Below, piece by piece: positions 52,672 through 61,099 of a stretch of 64,000 nt of DNA (position 1 is the first letter of the stretch; every line of letters begins with the position of its first letter). Under the pieces are notes generated by a model. The model did no database searches and had not been told where the DNA came from. It was given only the letters and a program-made list of their open reading frames with translations. The stretch lies in the NCBI GenBank assembly GCA_938002665.1, contig CALLAE010000015.1:16985-80984 (forward strand), given 5' to 3'. The translations under genes and the position numbers were made by a program. Source of the stretch: an uncultured Saprospiraceae bacterium. Lineage in GTDB: Bacteria > Bacteroidota > Bacteroidia > Chitinophagales > Saprospiraceae.

Positions 52672-55422
52672 TTAAGGTTTGATTTCTTTTTTGACCTTAG
52701 CAAAATCACCAGCCTTCACATAGACCATTTTGTTATGATCTATATGCTTATTCATAGCAGCATTGACCTCCTCTATTGTCAGATTGGATATTTTTTCTTC
52801 TAAAGATTTTTCCCACGACATTTTTCTATCTAGTCTAAGATTACTGCTTAACTTTCCAGTCAATCTGTTATCTTGAGATCTAGTAACATTTTGGGATTGT
52901 AACCAACCCTTTCTTGCTGCATCCAATTCTTCTTGTGTAAAACCATCCTTTACAACCTTGTCAATCTCTTCCTTGAAAGCAGCTTGCACTTTAGCAGAAT
53001 TTTCTGGTGCTGATATTGCATAAGCACCAAAACTACCCCCGTCATCTTGCGACGAACCATTAAACCATGAACCTACACCGTAGCTTAGGCCTTCTTCTTG
53101 TCTTATTCTCGTAGCCAATCTAGAATTAAGAAATCCACCTCCTAGTATATAATTACCTATGACCATAGCTGCGTAATCCTGGTGCTCATCATTTACTTTG
53201 ACTGGCATCCCAGCAAAAAACATGGCATTTGATTTGTCAGGTGTTTCTATGTTTTTATCAGCAGCTTTTATTTCGAGGTATGGATCTGTGATACGTTCAT
53301 ATTTAGTTTTGCTTTTCCAGCTGCTGTATTGTTTTTCGATCTTGCTCAAAATAGCGTCTTCATCAAAGTCACCGACTATAGAGAGAGTAGCGTTTTCTCC
53401 TCCATAAAATTCTGACCAAAATGCTTTTACTGCTTCTATGTTAAGTGCCTTAGTGTCTTCTATTTTCTCTTCTAGAGTAGGTTCATATCTTACATCGTCT
53501 TTGGGATATGGATTCAGTAATCTGCTAAATTCATTATATGCTCTGCCTTGAGGATCAGATAACCCTTCTTCCATATAAGACAATTCCTCTTCTTTCAATT
53601 TTTCAAATTCTGATGCATCAAAACTCGGATTCATAATCATATCATACACGAGGTCCATCACTTCAGGAAGGTGTTGGTTAATAGTCTCTATCGTCACATT
53701 AGCAGAAGTATTTCCACCAGTTATTCTTACTCGTGCTTTCAGCTCATCTAGCTTGTCTTGTATCGCTTGTCTTGAAAGAGTTGCCGTACCTTTATTCAGC
53801 ATCATGGATGTAAAACTTGCGGCAGAGGCTTTACCCTTAAGGTCTGACGGGTTGCCGTACCTGAATCTGAAATTCATTTGTACAGCATCACCTCTGTTTT
53901 CCTTACTTAGCAAAGCATATTCAAGACCTGAATTAAGTGATCCTGATTTTGTCCTAGCGTCTATATTGTCTGGCGATGGATCAAATTCCTCACCTGCACT
54001 CACCTCAGCTTTACCTTTGTAATTGGCGACCAGATTCATCACATTAGGAGCATCAGGGATCTCTGCTCTCTGTGGATTTTGATCTGGAAGAAACATCCCT
54101 ATCGTTCTATTAGAGGGTATGAAATATTTCTTTGCGACCTTTACTACATCTTCAGTAGTAACTTGTTCTACTCTGTCTCTAAAAAGGAAGAACAATCTCC
54201 AGTCACCAGCAGCTATGGACTCGCTGATTCTTAGACCTACTCTATCAGAACTATTATATGACAACTCCCAGTTTTTAATAATTCTAGACTTCGCTCTATC
54301 CACTTCTTCTTGAGTGGGTGGATTGTCTACAAGATCATCTAGCGTAGCTAGCATCTGATCCTTAGCTGCTGCTATGTCGTTATCTTTTCTGACATCAGCA
54401 TTTAGATATATAAATCCTCCTTCTTTCAGTCCCGGCGCAAAGCCCCACTGAGAAGAAGCTAGTTTAGAATCCACAAGAGCTTTATACAATCTACCTCCAG
54501 GCTCACCGGTTAGTAATTCTTCTATAACTGATACGGCAGCATAATCAGAGTGAGGACCGGGAGGCGTATGATACACCACAGCTACAGATTGCACATCACC
54601 TACTCTTTTTAAGGTGACCAGTTTTTCTCCATCTTGTGTAGGCTCTTTAGTATAGGTAGGAATGAGCTCCCTGTCAGGTCTTGGAATTTTTCCAAAGTAA
54701 CCATTGATGAGTTCTAGCGTTTGTTCAGGATCTATTTTTCCTGCCACAGTTAGTATCGCATTGTCTGGTTGGTAGTATTTTTTGTAGAATGCTTTTAATC
54801 TATCAATAGGCACATTCTCTAGATCTGACCTTGCTCCTATTGTCGTTTTTCCATAGTTATGCCATTGAAAGGCGGCGCTCATCACTCTCTTCATCAGCAC
54901 GCTAGATGGATAGTTTTCACCGCGCTCATATTCGTTTCTTACTACTGTCATTTCACTGTCCAGATCTTCCTTTGCAATAAATGAATTTACCATCCTGTCA
55001 GATTCCATATCCAGAGCCCAGTTTAGATTTTCATCACTTGCAGTAAAGGTTTCATAATAGTTAGTTCTATCATACCAGGTTGTTCCATTAGGACGACAAC
55101 CATGCTCAGTAAGTTCGGCAGGAATATCAGGGTGATCAGGAGTGCCTTTGAAAACTAAGTGTTCTAGAAGATGCGCCATACCCGTTTCTCCATAGCCTTC
55201 ATGTCTTGATCCTACCATGTAGGTGACATTTACAGTAATGGTTGGTTTGGACTGGTCAGGGAAGAGCAGAACCTTCATTCCGTTTTTAAGTTGGTATTCG
55301 GTAATACCTTCTACCGATGCATTTTTTTTGACCCCTTCTGGTATTTTTATTTCTTGGCTTTTCAGTAATCCATTGAAAAAAATGGAAAGTATCAGTACTA
55401 GTGTAGTTGTAATGTATTTCAT
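52672..55422 (-). CDS. M16-family zinc peptidase (insulinase/pitrilysin type), two tandem halves
   Basis: 916 residues. Signal peptide MKYITTTLVLILSIFFNGLL. The N-terminal half has the inverted zinc motif HLLEHLVFKGT (HxxEH, near residue 84) in GETGMAHLLEH, with the downstream Glu in TVVRNEYERGENYP (about 160). The second M16 half (about 480-900) lacks HxxEH and serves as the usual inactive partner (QDYAAMVIGNYILGGGFLNS; RIRQEEGLSYGVGS). The enzyme degrades peptides in the periplasm or at the outer membrane. Length and two-half layout match Bacteroidota secreted M16 proteins. No sorting domain is present. It is convergent with the thioredoxin-like lipoprotein. Confidence 0.93.
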   Translation of the reverse strand: MKYITTTLVLILSIFFNGLLKSQEIKIPEGVKKNASVEGITEYQLKNGMKVLLFPDQSKPTITVNVTYMVGSRHEGYGETGMAHLLEHLVFKGTPDHPDIPAELTEHGCRPNGTTWYDRTNYYETFTASDENLNWALDMESDRMVNSFIAKEDLDSEMTVVRNEYERGENYPSSVLMKRVMSAAFQWHNYGKTTIGARSDLENVPIDRLKAFYKKYYQPDNAILTVAGKIDPEQTLELINGYFGKIPRPDRELIPTYTKEPTQDGEKLVTLKRVGDVQSVAVVYHTPPGPHSDYAAVSVIEELLTGEPGGRLYKALVDSKLASSQWGFAPGLKEGGFIYLNADVRKDNDIAAAKDQMLATLDDLVDNPPTQEEVDRAKSRIIKNWELSYNSSDRVGLRISESIAAGDWRLFFLFRDRVEQVTTEDVVKVAKKYFIPSNRTIGMFLPDQNPQRAEIPDAPNVMNLVANYKGKAEVSAGEEFDPSPDNIDARTKSGSLNSGLEYALLSKENRGDAVQMNFRFRYGNPSDLKGKASAASFTSMMLNKGTATLSRQAIQDKLDELKARVRITGGNTSANVTIETINQHLPEVMDLVYDMIMNPSFDASEFEKLKEEELSYMEEGLSDPQGRAYNEFSRLLNPYPKDDVRYEPTLEEKIEDTKALNIEAVKAFWSEFYGGENATLSIVGDFDEDAILSKIEKQYSSWKSKTKYERITDPYLEIKAADKNIETPDKSNAMFFAGMPVKVNDEHQDYAAMVIGNYILGGGFLNSRLATRIRQEEGLSYGVGSWFNGSSQDDGGSFGAYAISAPENSAKVQAAFKEEIDKVVKDGFTQEELDAARKGWLQSQNVTRSQDNRLTGKLSSNLRLDRKMSWEKSLEEKISNLTIEEVNAAMNKHIDHNKMVYVKAGDFAKVKKEIKP

Positions 55423-55559
55423 AAGTAGGAATAATTAAAAAATGAAGATTAACCGATTGGTTTGAAAGTATGTTTTTAGAAGAGCAAGACCAAATTATAT
55501 ATATGAATTAACATTATTTTTAGACCAGCAAAGCATAAACATATAATTGCAAACTCATC

Positions 55560-58500
55560 ATGGATTTAAAAAATTATAGATTTCCTGTACTGGTTCTTGC
55601 AGTAGGATTTCTTACTTCTTGTAACACAGATATAGAGCCACTTGAGCAGGATTCTATTCATAGTCAGCTTGAGTTTGAAATTCTTTCTGCCAGCAAGACA
55701 GGCATACAGTTCTCAAATAATATTTCTGAAGACGAGAAAAAAAATTATTTCAATTTTGAGTACATATACAATGGAGGAGGGGTAGCTATAGGTGATATTA
55801 ACAATGATGGACTCGAGGATATTTATTTTTCAGGAAATGAAGTCTCCAATAAGCTTTATCTCAATAAAGGCAACATGGAGTTCGAAGATATCACAGATTC
55901 GGCAGGTGTTGGATTAAAATCTGGTTGGAAGACTGGTGTCAATATGGTAGATATCAATGCAGACGGCTATCTAGACATTCATGTTTGTCGTTCTGGCTGG
56001 ACAACTTTGGATCCAGAATTGAGAAGAAATGTATTTTACATAAACATGAAGAACAACACCTTCGTAGATGTCGCTACATCTTGTGGCCTTAACGATGATG
56101 GCTATTCTATACAGGCCTCATTCTTTGATTATGATAAAGATGGCGATTTAGATATTTATTTAACGAATCACCCCTTTCTCTATGACCTAGAGTTAAATGA
56201 ACGACTAGCAAAAAGAAAGAATCCAGATGAAGCTGCTAGAGATAAGTTGTTTAGAAATGAAGGCAACCTGAAGTTTACAGAAGTTTCTAAGCAAGCAGGA
56301 ATATTTAACTATGGCCATGGCTTGAGTCTAGTTACAGCGGATTTGAATAATGATTCGTGGGTAGACATCTATGTGACTAACGATTATAAAGAGCCAGACT
56401 ATCTTTATATCAATAATGGTGATGGAACATTTACAGATCAAGTGAAAGACCTCACTAACCATATTGCTTTTAATGCGATGGGCCTAGATGTAGCTGACCT
56501 AAACAATGATCTTAAAGAGGATATATATATCACTGAAATGCTCCCTAGTGATTATAAAAGATCTAAGACCAATATGGCTTCTATGGATGTAAAAACTTTT
56601 GAAGGTATGAAGGCCTTAGGGCTCCACTATCAGTATATGCATAATATAATGTTGATTAACAAGGGTTACAAAAAATATATTGATGTTTCCCAAATGACGA
56701 ATACAGCTAAAACTGATTGGAGCTGGTCTTGCCTGATAGCGGATTTAGATAACGATATGGATCGAGATATTTTCGTGGCTAACGGTAATAAAAGAGACGT
56801 TTTTGATAAAGACTATAAAACCAAAGCAAATGAGAAAGCTGCCTTAAATGCTGGGCAATTATCTCTAGAGCAGTTGTATGAGTTGATGCCTGCTACTAAG
56901 TTGCCAAACCATCTTTTTCAAAACAAGGGTGATTTGGTTTTTGATGATGTTTCAAAAAGTAGTGGGTTAGCTCAGACAACTTTATCACAAGGAGGAGCGG
57001 TGGCAGACTTGGATAATGATGGTGATCTAGATATAGTCATAAACAATTTGGACGAAATATCTATGGTCATAGAAAACCAGACTGATGCACAAAATTATTT
57101 AAAGATAAAATTAAAGGGAGCAGGTCTGAACTCCTCTGGACACAATGCAAAGATTTCAATAGCGACAGGAAAGGACAAGCAATATTTTGAAGTCAAAACT
57201 ACCAGAGGTTATTTGTCTGCTTCCAGCCCTATCATCCATTTCGGTTTAGGAAATAATGACCATGTCTCGACAATTAAAGTCGATTGGCTATCAGGAAAGA
57301 CTACTGTACTAACCGATGTTCAAGCTAATCAGACTATAGAAATAGCTGAAGCAAATGCTATTAAAAATACTGTAGTAGCTGTTGATTCTAGATTAGAGTC
57401 TCCTTTTTTCAAAAAAGGAAAGATCAATTCAACTTTTAAACACAAAGAATTACCCTACAATGATTATAAGTCCCAAGTCCTATTGCCACATAAGTTCTCG
57501 CAGCTAGGACCTTTTATGTCTAAAGGTGATGTAGATGGTGATGGCCTACAAGATGTATTCATAGGTGGTGCTAGAGGTCAGTCTGGTGTAATTTTGAAAC
57601 AGAATAAAGATGGTTCGTTCTCTGAAAAGAGCATAGCTGCCTTGTCTGATGACAAAGCTTACGAGGATTTAGGTAGTGACCTACAGGATTACGACGGTGA
57701 TGGCGATTTGGACCTTTTCGTTGTAAGTGGAGGGAACGAATTTCCAGCCAAGTCTCCTATGTATGTCGATAGATTATATCTGAATAATGGCAAAGGAAAC
57801 TTTAGCCGAAAGGTGGACCTTTTCCAAAACGTTTCTAGTGGCATGAGTATTTCTAGTTGTGATTTTGATAAAGATGGAGATATGGATGTCTTTATAGGTG
57901 GTAGGATATTTCCTGAACATTATCCATATCCCACCCCTAATGTTTTATTGGTTAATGATGGCAAAGCTAACTTTACTGAGGTTGCCTATGCACAAGGTCA
58001 GGGGCTCAATATCACGGGGATGGTGACTTCATCAGTTTGGTCAGATATAGATTTGGATGGTGATGACGATTTGATATTAGTAGGGGAATGGATGCCTATT
58101 ACAATCTTTGAGAATGATAATGGAGTTTTAAGAAATGCCACTGCTAAGTGGGGTCTAGAGCAGACCAGCGGTTGGTGGAATAAAATTATAGCTACAGACT
58201 ATGATAATGATGGTGATGATGACTATGTAATTGGTAATCTGGGATTGAATCATAAATTCAAAGCTACTCCAGAAGAACCCTTCAAGGTTTACAGTGGAGA
58301 TTATGACAGCAACGGATCTGTAGATATTGTTCTGGCTAAATATTACGAAGGGAAGGAGGTGCCCGTAAGAGGGAAGGAATGTTCCTCTGAGCAGATGCCT
58401 TTCGTAGATCAGAAATTCCCAACTTTTGCATCTTTTGCCTCAGCTAGTGTTCAGGATATAATAGGAACAGGAGGGCAAATGCGGGTAAACCTAGAGGCAA

Positions 58501-58868
58501 AAATGTTTGAGAGTATAGTAATGGAGAAAACAGCTCAGGGATTCGAATTATATCCATTGCCTAGAGTAGCCCAGGTTTCGCCTATTAATGGGATAATAAG
58601 TACAGATGTGAATGGAGATGGGTTGAAGGATCTTATAATCGCTGGTAACATGTATCAAACAGAAGCCGAGACGACTCGCGCTGATGCTTCAATAGGATTG
58701 GTATTGTTGCAAAAAGATTATGGTTTCGAGGCTATGAGAGTTGAGGATTCAGGATTCTTTGTTCCAGGAGATGCTAAAGACTTAATCATGGTCGAGCAAG
58801 GAAAGCGCAAGAGTTTCTTCGTTTCTGAGAATGACAATATTCCTCTGCTCTTCACCATGGGAAGATAA
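55560..58868 (+). CDS. FG-GAP/VCBS-repeat lipoprotein with ASPIC/UnbV domain
   Basis: 1102 residues. The lipobox is in MDLKNYRFPVLVLAVGFLTSC. The protein is built from FG-GAP-like beta-propeller blades with calcium loops of D-x-[ND]-x-D-G type (DINNDGLEDIYFSG; DYDKDGDLDIYLTN; DLDNDGDLDIVINN; DVDGDGLQDVFIGG; DFDKDGDMDVFIGG). Residues about 510-600 are an ASPIC/UnbV domain (NYLKIKLKGAGLNSSGHNAK; IHFGLGNNDHVSTIKVDWLS), and a second propeller follows. Such proteins are outer-membrane surface lipoproteins, often found beside SusCD pairs; no SusC/D genes are seen here. The ligand is unknown. Its stop lies 6 bases from the end of the convergent mnmE. Confidence 0.92.
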   Translation: MDLKNYRFPVLVLAVGFLTSCNTDIEPLEQDSIHSQLEFEILSASKTGIQFSNNISEDEKKNYFNFEYIYNGGGVAIGDINNDGLEDIYFSGNEVSNKLYLNKGNMEFEDITDSAGVGLKSGWKTGVNMVDINADGYLDIHVCRSGWTTLDPELRRNVFYINMKNNTFVDVATSCGLNDDGYSIQASFFDYDKDGDLDIYLTNHPFLYDLELNERLAKRKNPDEAARDKLFRNEGNLKFTEVSKQAGIFNYGHGLSLVTADLNNDSWVDIYVTNDYKEPDYLYINNGDGTFTDQVKDLTNHIAFNAMGLDVADLNNDLKEDIYITEMLPSDYKRSKTNMASMDVKTFEGMKALGLHYQYMHNIMLINKGYKKYIDVSQMTNTAKTDWSWSCLIADLDNDMDRDIFVANGNKRDVFDKDYKTKANEKAALNAGQLSLEQLYELMPATKLPNHLFQNKGDLVFDDVSKSSGLAQTTLSQGGAVADLDNDGDLDIVINNLDEISMVIENQTDAQNYLKIKLKGAGLNSSGHNAKISIATGKDKQYFEVKTTRGYLSASSPIIHFGLGNNDHVSTIKVDWLSGKTTVLTDVQANQTIEIAEANAIKNTVVAVDSRLESPFFKKGKINSTFKHKELPYNDYKSQVLLPHKFSQLGPFMSKGDVDGDGLQDVFIGGARGQSGVILKQNKDGSFSEKSIAALSDDKAYEDLGSDLQDYDGDGDLDLFVVSGGNEFPAKSPMYVDRLYLNNGKGNFSRKVDLFQNVSSGMSISSCDFDKDGDMDVFIGGRIFPEHYPYPTPNVLLVNDGKANFTEVAYAQGQGLNITGMVTSSVWSDIDLDGDDDLILVGEWMPITIFENDNGVLRNATAKWGLEQTSGWWNKIIATDYDNDGDDDYVIGNLGLNHKFKATPEEPFKVYSGDYDSNGSVDIVLAKYYEGKEVPVRGKECSSEQMPFVDQKFPTFASFASASVQDIIGTGGQMRVNLEAKMFESIVMEKTAQGFELYPLPRVAQVSPINGIISTDVNGDGLKDLIIAGNMYQTEAETTRADASIGLVLLQKDYGFEAMRVEDSGFFVPGDAKDLIMVEQGKRKSFFVSENDNIPLLFTMGR

Positions 58869-58874
58869 TTCTTA

Positions 58875-60254
58875 CTACTTTCCGATGCAGAAACTAGAGA
58901 ATATGTTTTCTAGCAAATCGTCTGTATGTATTTCACCTGTAATAAGCCCAAGATAATGTAGGGCCTGCCTAATATCCATTGCTAAAAAATCACCGCTCAC
59001 CTTATTGACCAGTCCATCAGCCACTCGTTCTAGAGCCTTTAAGGCATTTTGTAAAGAGTCATAATGTCTGACATTGGTAATCATCGTAAGATGCTTCGCC
59101 TCAGAGTTGTTTACTAATGATACTAATTGTTCTTTAATTAGAGCGAGATTCATTTTATTGATAGCTGAAATAGGCAGAATGTGTTCTGTAGCTATTAGTC
59201 CTTGCTTTGCATAGCTCTTTGGTTCTAAAGAAGGGTACAGGTCCATTTTATTTAGAATCAATAGTAGGTTACACTTGGGCCTATGGATTTCACGAAGATG
59301 TATCCAGGTGTCTTCTGGACTGGAGGTAGAGACATCTACCACAAATAGGATTACCTGTGCTGATGAAATTTTATCTAGGGTAATTTTTACACCTTGTTGT
59401 TCTATTTTGTTAGTGGAGTCTCTTAAGCCAGCTGTGTCAGTCAGTAAAAATTTGGTTCCCATAATATTGAGGTGGTCTTCTATACTGTCTCGAGTAGTGC
59501 CAGCTTCAGGAGACACTATAGCTCTTTCGGTTTTCAGGAGTGCATTAAGCAGGGTAGATTTACCTGCATTAGGTTTCCCTGCTATAACAACAGGTATTCC
59601 TGTCTTGAGGGAATTGCCTAGATTAAAAGAATCAGAAAGGACTCTAATGTTGTTGGATATTTGATTAACCGTGTCAGTGATTTCTGATCTCGAGGCAAAT
59701 TCTACATCTTCTTCTCCAAAATCTAATTCTAGCTCTATAAGACTTGCAAAATCTATCAATTTTTTTCGGAGCTCTTTGAGATCATTTGAAAAACCACCAC
59801 GTAATTGTTTTATGGCTATCGCATGTGAGGCGTCACTATCTGAAGCTATCAGGTCAGCGACTGCCTCTGCTTGAGAGAGATCAAGCTGACCATTAAGGAA
59901 AGCCCTCTTCGTAAATTCCCCATTTGTGGCAGGCCTTGCACCTATGTCCAAAAACAGTTTGATAACCTTTTCCAGAATAAACGGAGAGCCATGACAAGAA
60001 ATTTCTACAGAGTCTTCCTTGGTATAGCTGGATGGCGCTTTGAAGATAGAGACTAGACAATCGTCTATGATCTCTAGGTTCGAGATTATTTGACCATAAT
60101 GTATAGTATGAGAATTCTTAGAGCTTAATTTTTTTGAAAAAAGCTTTTCAGTAAGTTCTATACAACCTTTTCCTGATAGTCTAATTAGTCCCACTGCGCT
60201 TACTCCGGGTGGGGTTGCTAGTGCAATTATTATTTCGCTCGTTCCAGAAGGCAT
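58875..60254 (-). CDS. mnmE: tRNA uridine-5-carboxymethylaminomethyl modification GTPase MnmE
   Basis: 459 residues. The N-terminal folate-binding domain has IIALATPPGVSAVGLIRLSG and SCHGSPFILEKVIKLFL. The inserted G domain has GKPNAGKSTLLNALL (G1), GTTRDSI (G2), DTAGLRD (G3) and NKMD (G4). The C-terminus ends FCIGK, the conserved catalytic CxGK. With MnmG it modifies U34 of certain tRNAs in the cytoplasm. The frame begins at TTG 60293, but the promoter element TACATTTG (60291-60298, minus strand) overlaps that codon, so ATG 60254, at the usual MnmE N-terminus, is the start. Confidence 0.96.
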   Translation of the reverse strand: MPSGTSEIIIALATPPGVSAVGLIRLSGKGCIELTEKLFSKKLSSKNSHTIHYGQIISNLEIIDDCLVSIFKAPSSYTKEDSVEISCHGSPFILEKVIKLFLDIGARPATNGEFTKRAFLNGQLDLSQAEAVADLIASDSDASHAIAIKQLRGGFSNDLKELRKKLIDFASLIELELDFGEEDVEFASRSEITDTVNQISNNIRVLSDSFNLGNSLKTGIPVVIAGKPNAGKSTLLNALLKTERAIVSPEAGTTRDSIEDHLNIMGTKFLLTDTAGLRDSTNKIEQQGVKITLDKISSAQVILFVVDVSTSSPEDTWIHLREIHRPKCNLLLILNKMDLYPSLEPKSYAKQGLIATEHILPISAINKMNLALIKEQLVSLVNNSEAKHLTMITNVRHYDSLQNALKALERVADGLVNKVSGDFLAMDIRQALHYLGLITGEIHTDDLLENIFSSFCIGK

Positions 60255-60290
60255 TTTGTATTCTTTTGCAATTAAAGAGAGAAGGTTATT

Positions 60291-60298
60291 CAAATGTA
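60291..60298 (-). promoter_or_regulatory. -7 element of mnmE
   Basis: The minus strand reads TACATTTG, a TAnnTTTG match 36 bases before ATG 60254. It excludes TTG 60293 as the start. Confidence 0.55.
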
Positions 60299-60367
60299 GC
60301 CTTCTCTTTTAAGTATCTTAAGCTCGATGCACAACTACTGATATTAAAAAAAAAATGCCCTTTTTAC

Positions 60368-60395
60368 TTGAAACTCTATATTCTTCCTATATTTG
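60368..60395 (+). promoter_or_regulatory. Promoter of the second small/giant gene pair
   Basis: TTG (60368-60370), 17 bases, then TATATTTG (60388-60395), a full Bacteroidota consensus pair with the same spacing as the DUF4293 promoter. Confidence 0.75.
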
Positions 60396-60424
60396 CTAGG
60401 ACGAAATCGTTCTAAGGAACAAAT

Positions 60425-60436
60425 AAACTCGATCTC
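60425..60436 (+). repeat. Leader motif variant, AAACTCGATCTC
   Basis: One base different from the exact motif copies. It lies about 30 bases after the promoter in the leader of the small exported gene. Confidence 0.5.
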
Positions 60437-60578
60437 AATTTTAGTTAAAAGTCTGGTTATCAAGGTTATATGACGAAATTGCCTTGACTCTACAACCACA
60501 CTTTAATCATTACTTGTATCTAGTTTATTTGACTTTGGGCTATTGGAAATTAATTTTTCAATTGTAATTCAAACTGAA

Positions 60579-61061
60579 ATGATAAATAAACTCAATCTTA
60601 CCCAGCTAAAATCGATTACAAAGTTTTTAGGCTTTACTTTCCTTTTTCTTATGTTGTCGAGTGCAAATATTGCTGCACAGTCTTTTTTGCCTGCTGACCA
60701 AGCTATCTCTGTATTGGAATCAGAAGTGCAAACTCAAAATCAAAATTTGGAAGGCCTAAATCCTTCGGATGCTGACTATAAGTCGGAGGCATTAATTATA
60801 GAAGCAAGGCTAGAGTCCTTAGATGCTCTGCTTGCTCATTTTCAAAACATTTCTTCTACTACAACTCCTTCTGGTGGACTACCTGCGGGATTATCACTTA
60901 TTACGCCTTCTCTAGACGAAACTTTTTTAAGAGAGATGATTGTAAGCAGATCTCAAAATACTGCTGTAAGCGTAACGGAGTCGATGTATCAGAATGGTAA
61001 TTACGGAACTGCTGAAAATGCAACTCTTCGCAATTATCTTTTTGCACTGATAACTAACTAA
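60579..61061 (+). CDS. Small exported protein paired with a giant surface gene, unknown function
   Basis: 160 residues from ATG 60579; the frame opens at TTG 60543, but the ATG gives a normal signal peptide (KFLGFTFLFLMLSSANIAAQ). The mature part is helical and acidic with heptad-like stretches (QAISVLESEVQTQNQNLEGL; LIIEARLESLDALLAHFQNI), then a Thr/Gly/Pro hinge (TTTPSGGLPAGLS) and a C-terminal helical part. It has no cysteine and no sorting domain. Its size, signal peptide and place directly before a giant gene mirror the 28083 protein, though the sequences are too different to call homologous by eye. Its codons 4-7 contain a copy of the 12-base motif. Function unknown. Confidence 0.7.
   Translation: MINKLNLTQLKSITKFLGFTFLFLMLSSANIAAQSFLPADQAISVLESEVQTQNQNLEGLNPSDADYKSEALIIEARLESLDALLAHFQNISSTTTPSGGLPAGLSLITPSLDETFLREMIVSRSQNTAVSVTESMYQNGNYGTAENATLRNYLFALITN
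60588..60599 (+). repeat. Leader motif copy 3, AAACTCAATCTT
   Basis: An exact 12-base copy, here just inside the coding region, starting nine bases after the A of ATG 60579. Confidence 0.65.
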
Positions 61062-61070
61062 TTAAGACAT

Positions 61071-61082
61071 AAACTCAATCTC
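61071..61082 (+). repeat. Leader motif copy 4, AAACTCAATCTC
   Basis: It lies between the small exported gene and the giant gene, ending 17 bases before ATG 61100 and out of frame with it. Confidence 0.65.
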
Positions 61083-61099
61083 AATCACAAATTTTTCTC

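Larger units (their letters stand above)
60255..60578. other. Intergenic region between divergent mnmE and the small exported protein gene
   Basis: 324 bases holding the mnmE -7 element, a strong plus-strand promoter (60368-60395) and a leader of about 180 bases with GACGAAATC (60400-60408) and a variant of the 12-base motif (60425-60436). No gene was recognised in it. Confidence 0.6.
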
